NCBI RefSeq assembly: GCF_017854565.1
Contig: NZ_JAFMHJ010000014.1
Location: 1-64,000, forward strand
DNA length: 64,000 nucleotides
Direction: 5' to 3'
Origin: Yoonia sp.
GTDB taxonomy: Bacteria > Pseudomonadota > Alphaproteobacteria > Rhodobacterales > Rhodobacteraceae
The position numbers and the translations under genes were made by a program. Positions 7,472 through 17,134 of this stretch are shown here, piece by piece (positions within the stretch are counted from its first letter, which is position 1; each line of letters opens with the position of its first letter). Under the pieces are notes generated by a model. The model made no database searches and was not told the DNA's origin. It saw only the letters and a list, made by a program, of their open reading frames with translations.

Positions 7472-9605
7472 ACTCTTCGGAAGCGTCTTCTTTGGCCAGT
7501 TCCTGACCTGTCGCCTGATCAACCATCTTCATGGCCAAACGCACTTTGCCACGATCATCAAAGCCCAAGAGCTTGACCCAAACTTCCTGACCTTCTTTCA
7601 GAACGTCGGACGGATGGTTCAGGCGCTTGTTCTCGATCTGGGACACGTGGACCAGGCCGTCGCGCTTGCCAAAGAAGTTCACGAAGGCACCAAAATCGAC
7701 AAGTTTGACGACAGTACCCTTGTAAATCTTACCTTCTTCGGGCTCTGCCACAATCGAATAGATCATGTCATAGGCGCGCTTGATCGCCTCGGCATCGTTG
7801 GACGCCAACTTGATCACGCCGTCATCATTGATGTCGACCTTCGCACCGGACACTTCCACGATCTCGCGGATAACCTTGCCGCCGGACCCGATAACTTCAC
7901 GTATCTTGTCGACAGGGATCTGCATCGTTTCGATCTTGGGCGCATGGACGCTGAATTCCTGCGCGCCGGTCAGGGCTTTGCCCATCTCGGTCAGGATATG
8001 CAGACGACCGGCTTTGGCCTGATCAAGCGCCTTGGACATAATGTCGGGTGTGATACCCGCGATCTTGATGTCCATTTGCAAGGATGTGATGCCGTTTTCG
8101 GTACCCGCAACCTTAAAGTCCATATCGCCAAGATGATCTTCGTCACCAAGGATGTCGGACAGGATCGCATAGGAACCGTCGTCCTCCATCACCAGACCCA
8201 TCGCGACACCAGCGACGGGCGCCTTGAGCGGCACACCGGCGTCCATCATCGACAGCGAACCGCCGCAGACAGAAGCCATCGAGGATGAGCCGTTGGATTC
8301 CGTGATCTCGGACACAACGCGGATCGTGTAGGGAAAGTCGGTTGCCGCAGGCAGAACCGCCTGAAGCGCACGCCATGCCAGTTTACCGTGACCGATTTCG
8401 CGACGGCCCGGGCCAGACACACGACCAACTTCACCAACAGAATAAGGTGGGAAGTTGTAGTGCAGCATGAAGTTCGACTTGTACATGCCGGTCAGCGCGT
8501 CGATCATCTGCTCGTCATCGCCGGTGCCCAGCGTCGTCACGACAAGACCTTGCGTCTCACCGCGGGTGAACAGCGCCGAACCGTGGGTCCGTGGCAGGAT
8601 GCCAGTTTCGGACACGATCGGGCGGATTTGGTCGAGCGCGCGACCGTCGATCCGTTTGCCGTTTTTAACAACATCGCCGCGCAGAACGGCTGATTCCAGC
8701 TTTTTCAACGCAGGACCAAGGTTGCCGTCGGCTTTTTGTTCGTCCGTCAGCGCGTCAATGATCGCGGCCTTGGCGGCGGAAACCGCGCCGGTCCGTTCTT
8801 GCTTGTCGGTGATCGCATAGGCGGCACGCATCTTGTCTTCACCAGCGGCTTTGACGGCTGCCGACAGCGCGGAATAGTCGACCGGCTGGAAATCAAACGG
8901 CTCTTTCGCGGCAACTTCGGCAAGGTCGATGATCAGGTCGATCACTGGCTGAATGCTGTCGTGTGCGAATTTCACGGCGCCCAGCATTTCTGCTTCTGAC
9001 AGCTCGTAAGCCTCTGATTCCACCATCATAACGGCGTCTTTGGTGCCTGCGACAACAAGGTCCAAACGCTGCTCTGGGTTCAGGCGCAGGTTGTGCATGT
9101 CGTCGATTTCCGGGTTCAGGATGTATTCGCCATCCACAAAACCAACGCGGCACGCCGCAATCGGGCCACGGAACGGCGCACCGGAAATGGTCAGCGCTGC
9201 CGAAGCCGCGATCATTGCGACCATGTCAGGATCGTTCACCATGTCGTGCGACAGAACGGTACACATCACCAGAACTTCGTTCTTGAAGCCGGGGACGAAC
9301 AGCGGGCGAATAGGGCGGTCGATCAGGCGGGACGTCAGCGTCTCTTTTTCAGTGGGACGCGCTTCGCGCTTGAAAAAGCCGCCTGGTACTTTACCGGCAG
9401 CGTAATATTTCTCTTGATAATGGACGGTTAGGGGAAAAAAGTCCTGACCGGGTTTTTGCGTACGTGCAAATGTCACGTTAGCCATGACGCTGGTTTCGCC
9501 CAGCGTCGCAATGACGGAACCATCCGCCTGACGGGCAACTTTGCCCGTTTCAAGTGTGAGCGTATCCTGCCCCCACTGCATCGATTTTTTCACTTCGTTA
9601 AACAT
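7470..9605 (-). CDS. pnp: Polyribonucleotide nucleotidyltransferase (PNPase)
   Basis: Phosphorolytic 3'-5' exoribonuclease of 711 aa and degradosome component. Two RNase PH modules are separated by the all-alpha linker; the second carries [18 protein letters not shown] domain ([17 protein letters not shown]) and an S1 domain ([21 protein letters not shown]...GLVHVSQI) complete the standard layout. The track start is 57 codons early. Two adjacent ATGs occur at 9608 and 9605; the second gives the family N-terminus [12 protein letters not shown] and better spacing from AGGA. The usual upstream neighbour rpsO is absent; a long leader and hemY precede it. Confidence 0.97.
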   Translation of the reverse strand: MFNEVKKSMQWGQDTLTLETGKVARQADGSVIATLGETSVMANVTFARTQKPGQDFFPLTVHYQEKYYAAGKVPGGFFKREARPTEKETLTSRLIDRPIRPLFVPGFKNEVLVMCTVLSHDMVNDPDMVAMIAASAALTISGAPFRGPIAACRVGFVDGEYILNPEIDDMHNLRLNPEQRLDLVVAGTKDAVMMVESEAYELSEAEMLGAVKFAHDSIQPVIDLIIDLAEVAAKEPFDFQPVDYSALSAAVKAAGEDKMRAAYAITDKQERTGAVSAAKAAIIDALTDEQKADGNLGPALKKLESAVLRGDVVKNGKRIDGRALDQIRPIVSETGILPRTHGSALFTRGETQGLVVTTLGTGDDEQMIDALTGMYKSNFMLHYNFPPYSVGEVGRVSGPGRREIGHGKLAWRALQAVLPAATDFPYTIRVVSEITESNGSSSMASVCGGSLSMMDAGVPLKAPVAGVAMGLVMEDDGSYAILSDILGDEDHLGDMDFKVAGTENGITSLQMDIKIAGITPDIMSKALDQAKAGRLHILTEMGKALTGAQEFSVHAPKIETMQIPVDKIREVIGSGGKVIREIVEVSGAKVDINDDGVIKLASNDAEAIKRAYDMIYSIVAEPEEGKIYKGTVVKLVDFGAFVNFFGKRDGLVHVSQIENKRLNHPSDVLKEGQEVWVKLLGFDDRGKVRLAMKMVDQATGQELAKEDASEE

Positions 9606-9608
9606 CAT

Positions 9609-9949
9609 GTTTTCCTGTTTGGCCTGTTTGGCCTTTTGCGTAGGGGGCGTATTCCCCCTCATTCCGGTATCTTTTTTGTCGGGCGCTGGAATGCGGGCGC
9701 CGGCTCTCAGATTGGCGGGCCATACCGCAAATTGAGGGTATTGGGAAGGGGAGTGACGCAACACGTCCCGGGCCACATATCGCCATCGCCCCGCAAAGCG
9801 TGGTTAACGCATGAAATAAAGGGGCGGGACAGCCTATGGAACGCGTGCCGAACCCGTACAGACTGCGTACGCACGTTTTATACGTTTTTGCGGGTTAATG
9901 CACCGCGCGGGTGGCATCCGTTAAGGACAGGTTAATTCCGGTCGTGGCG
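9609..9949. other. 341-bp intergenic region, 5' leader of pnp
   Basis: No convincing gene. It contains a perfect ten-base palindrome TGCGTACGCA (9864-9873) and nearby related halves ACGTTTTATACGT, so structured RNA is possible. Since pnp mRNA is often cleaved in its leader by RNase III, this could be an autoregulatory leader, but the sequence alone does not prove it. Confidence 0.4.
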
Positions 9950-11398
9950 TCACTTGCCGGTCTCGTCATCGACGACTTCGGCTTCCATGACGTCGGTCGT
10001 TGCGGGCAGATCGGCGTCGGTCGAGCGGCCCACGATCAAGGGCAGCATTTCGGTTCCGGCGGGCATCGCGACCTCGCCTGTGGGCGGGGATTTCCAGGCC
10101 AGCGTGTCGAACGATCCGCAATTGCCGCAGGTGGCCGCCCATACGGGGTGAATGTGCTGGCAGTTTTCGCAAACCCACTGTGGACCGCGGGGCGCTGTCA
10201 ACGCGCGGGTCAGCCAGCCGCGCACGACGGAATCGTCGGCACCGGCACCACGTTCGATCGCGGCCATCAAGGTCAGCGCGCGTGCCGTCGGCTTGGTCTC
10301 GACCAGATCGCCCAAGGCGCGCTTGGCTTCGGGGAATTCTTCGGCGGCGATGTGCAGTTCAGCCAACAGCATTTTGGTTTCCGGATCGTCAGGCGTTGAT
10401 TTCACCAGCGCGTGGAACCGTTTCAACCGGGCCTGTGGCGTTTCATCCGCCACGATTTCAGCGAATGCGGCGGCAAGGTCCGGATGTGGTTGCGCGTTCC
10501 AAGCCTTGACCAGCACCCGTGTCGCGTAGCGGGCATTGCCATCGGCCAGATAACCGCGCGCGGCCATGACCGCAGCCGGGATCAGGTCAGGCGACAGGCG
10601 GTTCGCCTCGATCGCGGCTTCGCGGGCTTCGATGGTCTTACCGCTGTCCAGAATGTCGCGCGCTTCGGACAGGGCCAGCACGGCGTCGCGCCGTTTATGC
10701 ACATCGCGCGGCAGGCTGCCTGATTTGAGTTTGGCGGTCAGGGTTTGACGCGCGCCGGCCCAGTCGGATTTTTCCGCCTGCAAACGCAGCAGCACATCCT
10801 GTGTCTCTTCATGCCGGGGCTTCAGCGCGAACGCCTTTTGGGCCAGCAGCAGCGCGGTGTCGGTATCCCCCTCTGCCAGCTTTTGCTTCATGATCCCACG
10901 CACCCCGACAAAGCGGGTCTTGTTGTCGGACAGCAGCTTTTTATAGGTGTCTTCGGCCTTGCGCCGGTCGCCCGTCATTTCGGCGGCCTGCGCGGTTAGC
11001 AGGTTGGTCAGCTGCGGTTGTTTCAGGAACTTTTCGGCGCGCGCGGCCTTTGTCATGGCAAGGTGCCCTTCGCCAGAGGCAAGCGCCATCATGCCTTCGG
11101 ACAACGCCTCGTAACCTTTGCGTTCGCGGTTGCGATCAAAGTAGCGCGAAATCGCGGTTTCATCGCCATTCAGGAATTTGAAGGCGGCGACAAGAAACGT
11201 CAGAATCTTGAGCCCCAGCCAGACCGACACGACAAGCACGACAAGGCCAAAGACGACCTCGATCGGTTGCAAGGTGAATTCGTCAGCCCCGGTGTTCACG
11301 GTCAGGCCGCCATCCATGTCCATCAACATGGTGCCGCCATACGTCAGCGCGATGATTGCCGCGACGAACGCCAGGATTTTAATCAAGGACCAGAGCAT
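9950..11398 (-). CDS. hemY: HemY-like membrane TPR protein with C-terminal zinc ribbon
   Basis: Protein of 482 aa. Two N-terminal membrane segments (about residues 5-25 and 45-70) are followed by the conserved HemY-family region SRYFDRNRERKGYEALSEGMMALASGEG and TPR-like helices. Near residue 410 there is WVCENCQHIHPVWAATCGNCGSFDTLAW, a four-cysteine zinc ribbon (CxxC...CxxC). HemY proteins sit at the end of hemC/hemD operons and their biochemical role is still unclear; this is not the protoporphyrinogen oxidase also called HemY in Gram-positives. It follows the mitofilin-like gene by 11 bases. Confidence 0.88.
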   Translation of the reverse strand: MLWSLIKILAFVAAIIALTYGGTMLMDMDGGLTVNTGADEFTLQPIEVVFGLVVLVVSVWLGLKILTFLVAAFKFLNGDETAISRYFDRNRERKGYEALSEGMMALASGEGHLAMTKAARAEKFLKQPQLTNLLTAQAAEMTGDRRKAEDTYKKLLSDNKTRFVGVRGIMKQKLAEGDTDTALLLAQKAFALKPRHEETQDVLLRLQAEKSDWAGARQTLTAKLKSGSLPRDVHKRRDAVLALSEARDILDSGKTIEAREAAIEANRLSPDLIPAAVMAARGYLADGNARYATRVLVKAWNAQPHPDLAAAFAEIVADETPQARLKRFHALVKSTPDDPETKMLLAELHIAAEEFPEAKRALGDLVETKPTARALTLMAAIERGAGADDSVVRGWLTRALTAPRGPQWVCENCQHIHPVWAATCGNCGSFDTLAWKSPPTGEVAMPAGTEMLPLIVGRSTDADLPATTDVMEAEVVDDETGK

Positions 11399-11409
11399 GG
11401 GTTTCGCCT

Positions 11410-12606
11410 TTAGTTATCATTCAGGGATGTAGCGAGGATATCGACGGCATCAACCGCGCTTGCACGGGCTTCGGCTGCCGCCAGCCAATCGGACATTTCG
11501 GCGCGGGCGACTTCGGGCAGGGCGGCGATTTCAGCCAGCGCATCGGCCAAGCGCCCAGCGCTTACCGCAGCTTCGGCGCGCGACAGGATTGCGTCGGCGT
11601 CGGCACCTTCACGGGGCGCGACAGAGCGGACTTCGAATTGGTTGCGCAGAAACGCACCGATACCTGACGATGGTTCACCCGCAACACCTTCGGCGCGGGC
11701 AGTGGTCAGGGCGGCGCGGGCGACGTCGGGAAATGCGGCTTGCAGGCTGGCCAGCGTCGGCACGCCGTCCTGTACCGCCAAAAGGGCGTCGGGTGCGGGG
11801 CCAGCAATGGCGTCTTCCAGATCCGCCAGCGCAGCACCAAAGGGTGCGCCGCTTTCCAAGGCGGTCTGGATGCGCGCAAGTGCCGCACGCCCTGCGGCTG
11901 TGCGGGCGGCGGTGGCGGCATTTTCTTCGATGGCGGCGGCTTCGGCGCGGGCATCTTCGATCTGGGCCATCGCGGTGCCAGCCATCGTTTCCAACTGCGC
12001 ACGCAGGCTGTCCAGTTCGGCCTCATAGGCGGTGATCGCGGGGGCGGCGCCGTCGCCGACAGGTATCTGCGGCAGGTTGGCAATTTGCGTGTTCAGCGCC
12101 GCGACCGCATCGTTCAGTTGCCCGCGCAGGTCTGCGACATCTGCAGACAGGGCAGACTGTGCGGCTTCGATCCCGCTCAGGTCGACGGGAGAGGGCGCGG
12201 GGATCGCCGCGATTTCCTGTTCGAGCGATGTGATTTTTGCCGCTTGCCGGGCGATTTGATCCGACATGCCGTTATCTGGCGCGACACTGGTCAGCGAGGC
12301 AACGGCAAAGCCGATTGCGCCAGCGATGATGCCCCCCAAGACAAGCGGAAAGAAGCCACTGCGACGCTGGGGTTGTGGCGCTGGGGCTGGCTGCTGGGCG
12401 GCTGGTTCGGCTATTTTTTCCGCAGAGGTGGCTACTTCTTGCGCAGATGCCGCAGCTTTGGGCATGGCAGGTTCTGGGGTGTCGTGGACTTCGGGCGGAA
12501 TTACGTCCAACACGACCTGAGTCGATTCGTCAGGTTTCGCCCCGTTTTCCACTGGGTTTTCGGTCTCTGACGGTGTCTCGCGACCCCTGGCAGGTTGTTT
12601 TGCCAC
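11410..12606 (-). CDS. Mitofilin-like (COG4223) membrane protein
   Basis: About 398 aa. An acidic, Ala/Pro/Glu-rich N-terminal tail is followed by one transmembrane segment (GFFPLVLGGIIAGAIGFAVASLTSV), a long coiled coil (roughly ITSLEQEIAAIP through EAAAIEENAATAARTAAG), and a C-terminal helical domain containing APREGADADAILSRAEAAVSAGRLADALAEIAALP. This matches alphaproteobacterial relatives of mitofilin/Mic60, which shape internal membranes in this class. GTG at 12606 is chosen, with AAGGGTGA upstream. It lies between hemD and hemY, the classic place for this family. Confidence 0.85.
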   Translation of the reverse strand: MAKQPARGRETPSETENPVENGAKPDESTQVVLDVIPPEVHDTPEPAMPKAAASAQEVATSAEKIAEPAAQQPAPAPQPQRRSGFFPLVLGGIIAGAIGFAVASLTSVAPDNGMSDQIARQAAKITSLEQEIAAIPAPSPVDLSGIEAAQSALSADVADLRGQLNDAVAALNTQIANLPQIPVGDGAAPAITAYEAELDSLRAQLETMAGTAMAQIEDARAEAAAIEENAATAARTAAGRAALARIQTALESGAPFGAALADLEDAIAGPAPDALLAVQDGVPTLASLQAAFPDVARAALTTARAEGVAGEPSSGIGAFLRNQFEVRSVAPREGADADAILSRAEAAVSAGRLADALAEIAALPEVARAEMSDWLAAAEARASAVDAVDILATSLNDN

Positions 12607-12696
12607 GTGTTCACCCTTTCTGCGCCCCCACCCGCCGAAAAGACAAGTGTCAGCGTACCTTATCGTGCATGGCACCAACCCTCAAGCGGTGGCGCC

Positions 12697-13407
12697 TTAA
12701 CCTTGCGGTTGTTTCAGCGCCCGCAGACAGGCAAGCGTTGCCGCAATCATCGCCGAGCCATCGGGGGTAGCGGCCACTTGCGTCGTTTGTGCTGGCAGAC
12801 CGGGCGGCAATACAGCACCACTGATCGCCACGACATGCAGCGGGGCCTCGAATGGCCTGCTTTGGGCGAATATCGCGCCGGTGCGCGGCGAAAACAACGG
12901 CACGACAACCGGATTTTGGCCCGCAAGCGCGGTCTGGGCCTGCGCCGTCAACGGCAGCACCTGCTGATCATAGGCGATGATATCGCGGCACGGGATGCCC
13001 GCGCGCGCCAGCGTCGGCGCGATGTTGCCCCGCGCGTGACGCCCCCGGATATGCGCCAAATGGCCGATGGGCCGTTTTGACATGATCAAAGCGGTCAGCT
13101 GCGCCGCGTCGCCGGGGCCGGTGATGGTTTCGAAACCCAGATCACGCGCCGCTTCTGCCGTGCGGTCACCCACGCAAAACGCGGGAATATCGGTGCGCAG
13201 GCGTAACCGTTCGGCCTGTGCCACGCCATTAAACGACGTAAAGATGACGCCCGACAGGTCGGACAGATCATGGGCAACGGGGACCGACAGGATCTGCAGC
13301 AAGGGCGATAGAATAACGTGCAGATCACCGCCCCACGCGCGCTGGACCGCCGCAGCAAAAGCAGCGCCCTGCGGGTCGGGCCGGGTCACGATCAGGGTCG
13401 GGGTCAT
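12697..13407 (-). CDS. hemD: Uroporphyrinogen-III synthase
   Basis: Protein of 236 aa that closes hydroxymethylbilane with inversion of ring D to form uroporphyrinogen III. Low sequence conservation is normal for HemD; recognisable parts are the N-terminal LIVTRPDPQGAAFA, VIFTSFNGV and FCVGDRTAEAARDLGF, with VVPLFSPRTGAIFA later. The track start is 92 codons early; MTPTLIVTRP at 13407 is the correct N-terminus. It heads the hemD / mitofilin / hemY run and is divergent from tsaD, as in other Rhodobacterales. Confidence 0.92.
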   Translation of the reverse strand: MTPTLIVTRPDPQGAAFAAAVQRAWGGDLHVILSPLLQILSVPVAHDLSDLSGVIFTSFNGVAQAERLRLRTDIPAFCVGDRTAEAARDLGFETITGPGDAAQLTALIMSKRPIGHLAHIRGRHARGNIAPTLARAGIPCRDIIAYDQQVLPLTAQAQTALAGQNPVVVPLFSPRTGAIFAQSRPFEAPLHVVAISGAVLPPGLPAQTTQVAATPDGSAMIAATLACLRALKQPQG

Positions 13408-13475
13408 GGGCCCACCATTGTTTGCATTGATCTGCAGTGTTACCTGCGAAGCATAAAGGCGCAACCGGAACAGAC

Positions 13476-14558
13476 ATGACAAAACACCTGACCATTCTTG
13501 GCATCGAAAGCAGCTGCGATGACACGGCTGCCGCCGTTGTGCGCGGCACGACGATCCTGTCGTCGGTGGTCTACGGCCAAACTGCGCTGCACGCTGATTT
13601 CGGCGGTGTCGTCCCCGAGATTGCCGCCCGTGCCCATGCCGAAAAGCTGGATCACTGCATCGAAGAGGCGCTGGCCACCGCACAGCTATCGTTCGGCGAT
13701 TTGGACGCCATTGCAGTCACCGCCGGGCCGGGCCTGATTGGCGGCGTGCTGTCCGGGGTGATGTGCGCCAAGGGGATTTCCGCCGCAACCGGTCTGCCAT
13801 TGATCGGGGTGAACCATCTGGCCGGGCACGCGCTGACCCCGCGACTGACGGACCAGACCGCATTTCCCTATCTGATGTTGCTGGTGTCGGGCGGCCATTG
13901 CCAGTTTTTGATTGTCGAGGCGCATGACCGTTATCGGCGCATCGGCGGGACGATTGACGACGCCCCCGGCGAGGCGTTCGACAAGACCGCCCGCATCCTG
14001 GGCCTGCCGCAACCCGGCGGCCCCGCCGTCGAAAAGGCGGCTGAACGCGGTGACGCCAAGCGGTTCAAATTGCCGCGACCGCTGCTGAACCAACCGGGGT
14101 GTGACCTGTCATTTTCGGGGCTGAAGACGGCGATGCTGCGCGCGCGCGACGGCGTCGTGGCCACGTCTGGCGGGCTGACCGTGCAGGATCAGGCCGATCT
14201 GAGCGCCGGGTTTCAGGCCGCAGTTGCCGATATCCTGACCGAGAAGGCCCGGCGTGCGATGCTTATATATATAGCCATGAACCCCGCGACGCGGTCCTTT
14301 GCGATTGCGGGTGGTGTTGCTGCGAATGGGCCGATCCGCACGGCGCTCATGGCGCTTTGTGCCGGGTTAGACACTGTTTTCATCGCACCGCCCCTGCATC
14401 TTTGCACCGATAACGCCGCGATGATCGCCTATGCCGGGGTCGAGCGGATGGCGAAGGCTGAGGTTGACGATATGACACTTTCGGCGCGGCCACGGTGGCC
14501 CTTGGATGACAGGGCCGCGCCGATGCTGGGGTCGGGCAAAAAGGGGGCAAAGGCATGA
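13476..14558 (+). CDS. tsaD: tRNA N6-threonylcarbamoyladenosine transferase
   Basis: TsaD/Kae1 of 360 aa transfers the threonylcarbamoyl group to A37 of ANN-decoding tRNAs together with TsaB and TsaE; tsaE is also in this window. The metal-binding histidines H114 and H118 lie in [43 protein letters not shown] and [10 protein letters not shown] are the ATPase-fold signatures. The ATG at 13476 follows the divergent hemD by 68 bases. Near its end a run CTT ATA TAT ATA uses rare codons, and a copy of the recurring GTTAGACAC motif occurs at 14357. Confidence 0.97.
   Translation: MTKHLTILGIESSCDDTAAAVVRGTTILSSVVYGQTALHADFGGVVPEIAARAHAEKLDHCIEEALATAQLSFGDLDAIAVTAGPGLIGGVLSGVMCAKGISAATGLPLIGVNHLAGHALTPRLTDQTAFPYLMLLVSGGHCQFLIVEAHDRYRRIGGTIDDAPGEAFDKTARILGLPQPGGPAVEKAAERGDAKRFKLPRPLLNQPGCDLSFSGLKTAMLRARDGVVATSGGLTVQDQADLSAGFQAAVADILTEKARRAMLIYIAMNPATRSFAIAGGVAANGPIRTALMALCAGLDTVFIAPPLHLCTDNAAMIAYAGVERMAKAEVDDMTLSARPRWPLDDRAAPMLGSGKKGAKA
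14357..14379 (+). repeat. Recurring GCCGGGTTAGACAC motif, copy in tsaD
   Basis: Reads TTGTGCCGGGTTAGACACT with GTTT after it. The 14-bp core is identical to the copies in addA and msrA. It uses a TTA leucine codon, which is rare in this gene. Confidence 0.6.
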
Positions 14559-15517
14559 AAATCGGGATCGTGGGCGGCGGTGCGTTTGGCACGGCACTGG
14601 GTGTTGCGCTGGCGCTGGATGGCAATGACATTGCCCTGTGGGCGCGTGATCCTGCAGCGGTTGACCAGATGCAAACGCAGCGCAGCAATGCCAAGCTGCC
14701 GGGTGTCAGCCTGCCCCAGAACATGACGGTTTCAGCCGTGTTAGACACTATTTTTGACCGAGACATTATTTTGTTGGCGATTCCGGCGCAGACATTGCGC
14801 GCATTTCTGACGTGCCATGCGGACAGGTTGGGCGGTAAATATCTGGTGGCATGTTGCAAGGGCATTGACCTGACCCGCATGACCGGCCCGGCCAGTACGA
14901 TCCGCGATCTGGTGCCCGATGCGATTGCGGCGGTGCTGACCGGGCCCAGCTTTGCCGCCGATATCGCACGCGGGTTGCCGACTGCGCTGACCCTTGCCTG
15001 CGCCGATGATGCGGCGGGCGAGATCATGCAGGTGGCACTGTCGACAACGGCGTTGCGGCTGTACCGGACGACCGACACGATCGGCGCCGAACTGGGTGGC
15101 GCGCTGAAAAATGTCATGGCGATTGCGGCGGGCATCACGATTGGCGCCGGTCTGGGCGAAAGCGCGCGCGCCGCGCTGATCACGCGCGGATTTCCGGAAA
15201 TGCAGCGGCTGGCGGCGGCATTGGGTGCCGCGCCCGATACCCTGTTTGGACTTTCGGGGTTGGGCGATCTTGTGTTGACCTGCACATCCGATCAATCCCG
15301 CAATTACCGCTATGGTCTGGCCCTGGGCCAAGGCAAACCGTTTGATGAATATGCCACGGTCGAGGGCGCTGCGACCGCCCGTGCGGTCCAACAGTTGGCG
15401 CATGATCTGGACATTGACCTGCCGATCTGCACGGTAGTGGCTGACCTGACGACCCATAAAACCGATGTTGCCGCCGCGCTGAACGCGCTGCTGTCGCGTC
15501 CATTAAAGGAAGAATAA
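14555..15517 (+). CDS. gpsA: Glycerol-3-phosphate dehydrogenase [NAD(P)+]
   Basis: GpsA of 320 aa reduces dihydroxyacetone phosphate to sn-glycerol 3-phosphate for phospholipid synthesis. The N-terminal Rossmann motif GGGAFGTAL, the conserved [17 protein letters not shown] and the catalytic-lysine segment [13 protein letters not shown] are all present, as is the C-terminal [23 protein letters not shown]. The ATG overlaps the tsaD stop (ATGA). It is the second gene of a tsaD-gpsA-YciI-EVE operon. Confidence 0.97.
   Translation: MKIGIVGGGAFGTALGVALALDGNDIALWARDPAAVDQMQTQRSNAKLPGVSLPQNMTVSAVLDTIFDRDIILLAIPAQTLRAFLTCHADRLGGKYLVACCKGIDLTRMTGPASTIRDLVPDAIAAVLTGPSFAADIARGLPTALTLACADDAAGEIMQVALSTTALRLYRTTDTIGAELGGALKNVMAIAAGITIGAGLGESARAALITRGFPEMQRLAAALGAAPDTLFGLSGLGDLVLTCTSDQSRNYRYGLALGQGKPFDEYATVEGAATARAVQQLAHDLDIDLPICTVVADLTTHKTDVAAALNALLSRPLKEE
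14731..14753 (+). repeat. Recurring GTTAGACAC motif, copy in gpsA
   Basis: Reads TTCAGCCGTGTTAGACACT then ATTT. The 14-bp core differs by one base from the tsaD, addA and msrA copies, and it lies only about 370 bases from the tsaD copy. Confidence 0.5.
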
Positions 15518-15790
15518 ATGCGCTTTGCCCTGATCACAAAAGACAAACCCGGTGCGTTGCAAACCCGGCTGGATAACCGCGATGCGCATTTGGCCTATAT
15601 CGCGGAAACCGGCGTTGTCGAAATGGCCGGGCCGTTTCTGGACGCAAGCGACCAGATGTGCGGGTCGCTGATCGTACTGGAGTTGGCCGATATGGCGGCG
15701 GCACAGGCATGGGCCGATAATGATCCGTACAACAAGGCCGGTTTATTCAGCGAAGTCACGCTGCAGGCCTGGAAAAAGGTCATCGGCTGA
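15518..15790 (+). CDS. YciI family protein
   Basis: Small cytosolic protein of 90 aa with the YCII ferredoxin-like fold. The conserved histidine is at about residue 24 in NRDAHLAYIAETG, and the family's GPFLD and YNKAGLFSEVTLQAWKKVIG segments are present. Members are dimeric and of unclear enzymatic role. It starts at the base after the gpsA stop and its own stop overlaps the ATG of the EVE gene, so it is translationally linked to both. Confidence 0.9.
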   Translation: MRFALITKDKPGALQTRLDNRDAHLAYIAETGVVEMAGPFLDASDQMCGSLIVLELADMAAAQAWADNDPYNKAGLFSEVTLQAWKKVIG

Positions 15791-16209
15791 TGGCCTATTG
15801 GTTGTTCAAGTCAGAGCCGGATGTCTGGGGCTGGAATGATCAGGTGGCCAAGGGCGCTGTCGGTGAAGAATGGGGCGGCGTGCGCAATTATCAGGCCCGC
15901 AACAACATGCGGGCCATGGCACTGGGTGATCGCGGGTTCTTTTACCATTCGCGCACCGGGCTTGAAATTGTCGGCATCGTCGAGGTTTGCGCGCTGGCCC
16001 ACCCCGATAGCACCACGGACGACACCCGCTGGGACTGCGTGGACATCAAGGCGGTGCGGCCATTTACAAAGCCGGTCACGCTGGCACAGATCAAGGCCGA
16101 TCCACGGCTGAACGACATGGTGCTGGTGCATAATTCGCGGCTTTCGGTGCAGCCGGTAACCGAAGACGAATGGCATGTGATCTGCGCATTGGGTGAAACA
16201 AAACCCTAG
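15790..16209 (+). CDS. EVE domain-containing protein
   Basis: Protein of 139 aa that is almost entirely one EVE domain, a PUA-like fold that binds modified bases in DNA or RNA. The N-terminal signature YWLFKSEPDVWGW, the RNYQARNNMRAMALGDRGFFYHS segment and the central DIKAVRPFTKPVTL are typical. It is the last gene of the tsaD operon, where the link with tRNA modification is suggestive but unproven. Confidence 0.92.
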   Translation: MAYWLFKSEPDVWGWNDQVAKGAVGEEWGGVRNYQARNNMRAMALGDRGFFYHSRTGLEIVGIVEVCALAHPDSTTDDTRWDCVDIKAVRPFTKPVTLAQIKADPRLNDMVLVHNSRLSVQPVTEDEWHVICALGETKP

Positions 16210-16238
16210 CCGATGGGCCGTTTTGACAGTGTTTTGAC

Positions 16239-16275
16239 AAAAAAAGAGGGCACGGACATAATCCGAACCCTCTTT
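16239..16275 (-). terminator. Terminator downstream of the DUF2853 gene
   Basis: Stem AAAGAGGG / CCCTCTTT with an inner CGGA/TCCG stem. Read on the minus strand the hairpin is followed by seven T residues, so it terminates the minus-strand DUF2853 gene; it may act weakly for the EVE operon in the other direction. Confidence 0.75.
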
Positions 16276-16470
16276 CCACCCCGCGTGCTCCCAAGCCACC
16301 ACACGCTATTGAAATTTAGGTCCGGGCCATACTGGCCGTTTGTTTGTGATACACGACATAGGCGTGCGCAGGCAAACACCAAGCATGGACAAATTTAATC
16401 AATTTACCACGACGTGCGCCGGTCTGGCATAAAACGCCCGCCCGAACGGCGCGCGTTTGTGTTTTGATGA

Positions 16471-16812
16471 TCAGCCGTAAATCGCTTCTTTGCCGAAATG
16501 CTTGGTCAGCATATAGTAAACCACGGCGCGGTATTTGTTCCGCTCTGATTTGCCGTATATTTCAAGGACTGAATCAATGGCTGTCGTCAGCTCTGGTCCG
16601 TCTTTCAGGCCAAGCTTCTTGATGAGAAAGTTGTCTTTTACGGTCGCAATCTCGTCGGGCTGGGTTGCCGCGACGGTCGTCGCATCCGCATTATAGATCG
16701 CAGGCCCACAGCCGATCGTGACTTTTGTCAGCAAATCCATGTCAACATTCATGCCACATTTGTTTTGTAGGTCATCCGCATACCGTGCGATTAAATCGTC
16801 TCTCTTACCCAT
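16471..16812 (-). CDS. DUF2853 family protein
   Basis: Protein of 113 aa matching the small DUF2853 family, which is all-helical and of unknown function. Typical stretches are KRDDLIARYADDLQNKCG, LTKVTIGCGPAIYNADATTVAATQPDEIATVKDNFLIKKLGL and the C-terminal ERNKYRAVVYYMLTKHFGKEAIYG. No signal or membrane segment. A purine-rich AGGGACAGTTCTA precedes the ATG. It appears monocistronic, with a hairpin terminator downstream. Confidence 0.88.
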   Translation of the reverse strand: MGKRDDLIARYADDLQNKCGMNVDMDLLTKVTIGCGPAIYNADATTVAATQPDEIATVKDNFLIKKLGLKDGPELTTAIDSVLEIYGKSERNKYRAVVYYMLTKHFGKEAIYG

Positions 16813-17090
16813 TAGAACTGTCCCTAAATTTGGTGTTATTATGCAAAAGACACCGCACTGTGTGCGATGTTAGCGGCAACGTAAGGTCGAACCGCGCGTT
16901 TCGCAAAGAAAAAAACCGCGCCAGCAGCGGTGTTTCGCCGCGACAAGACGCGTGACATGCAAACGGCAGGCGCGCGCGATGGCACGGACACGCCTATGTG
17001 TCGCGGCTGACTGATGGGGTTCGGATACCGGGGGGGGGTGCAGTTGGGGCGCCGCGATCATGACGCCAGCCGATGCGTCCGTCACGACGC
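16813..17090. other. Intergenic region with no recognisable gene
   Basis: Separates the DUF2853 start from the ahcY terminator. It contains a run of nine G (about 17030-17038). Short ORFs in it (for example 16870-17085) are Arg/Ala/Pro-rich and look like random GC-rich translation. The promoter of the DUF2853 gene must lie at its left end, but I could not pick boxes with confidence. Confidence 0.4.
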
Positions 17091-17120
17091 AAAAGGCGCG
17101 GAATACTGATTCCGCGCCTT
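17091..17120 (-). terminator. Terminator of ahcY
   Basis: Perfect 12-bp stem AAGGCGCGGAAT / ATTCCGCGCCTT with a four-base loop, and TTTT on the minus strand, 15 bases past the ahcY stop. Confidence 0.85.
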
Positions 17121-17134
17121 CGTTCGGAGTGTAA

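Noticed and set aside
7431-8288. 285-aa plus-strand ORF
   Set aside because: Antisense to pnp and beginning inside the terminator hairpin.
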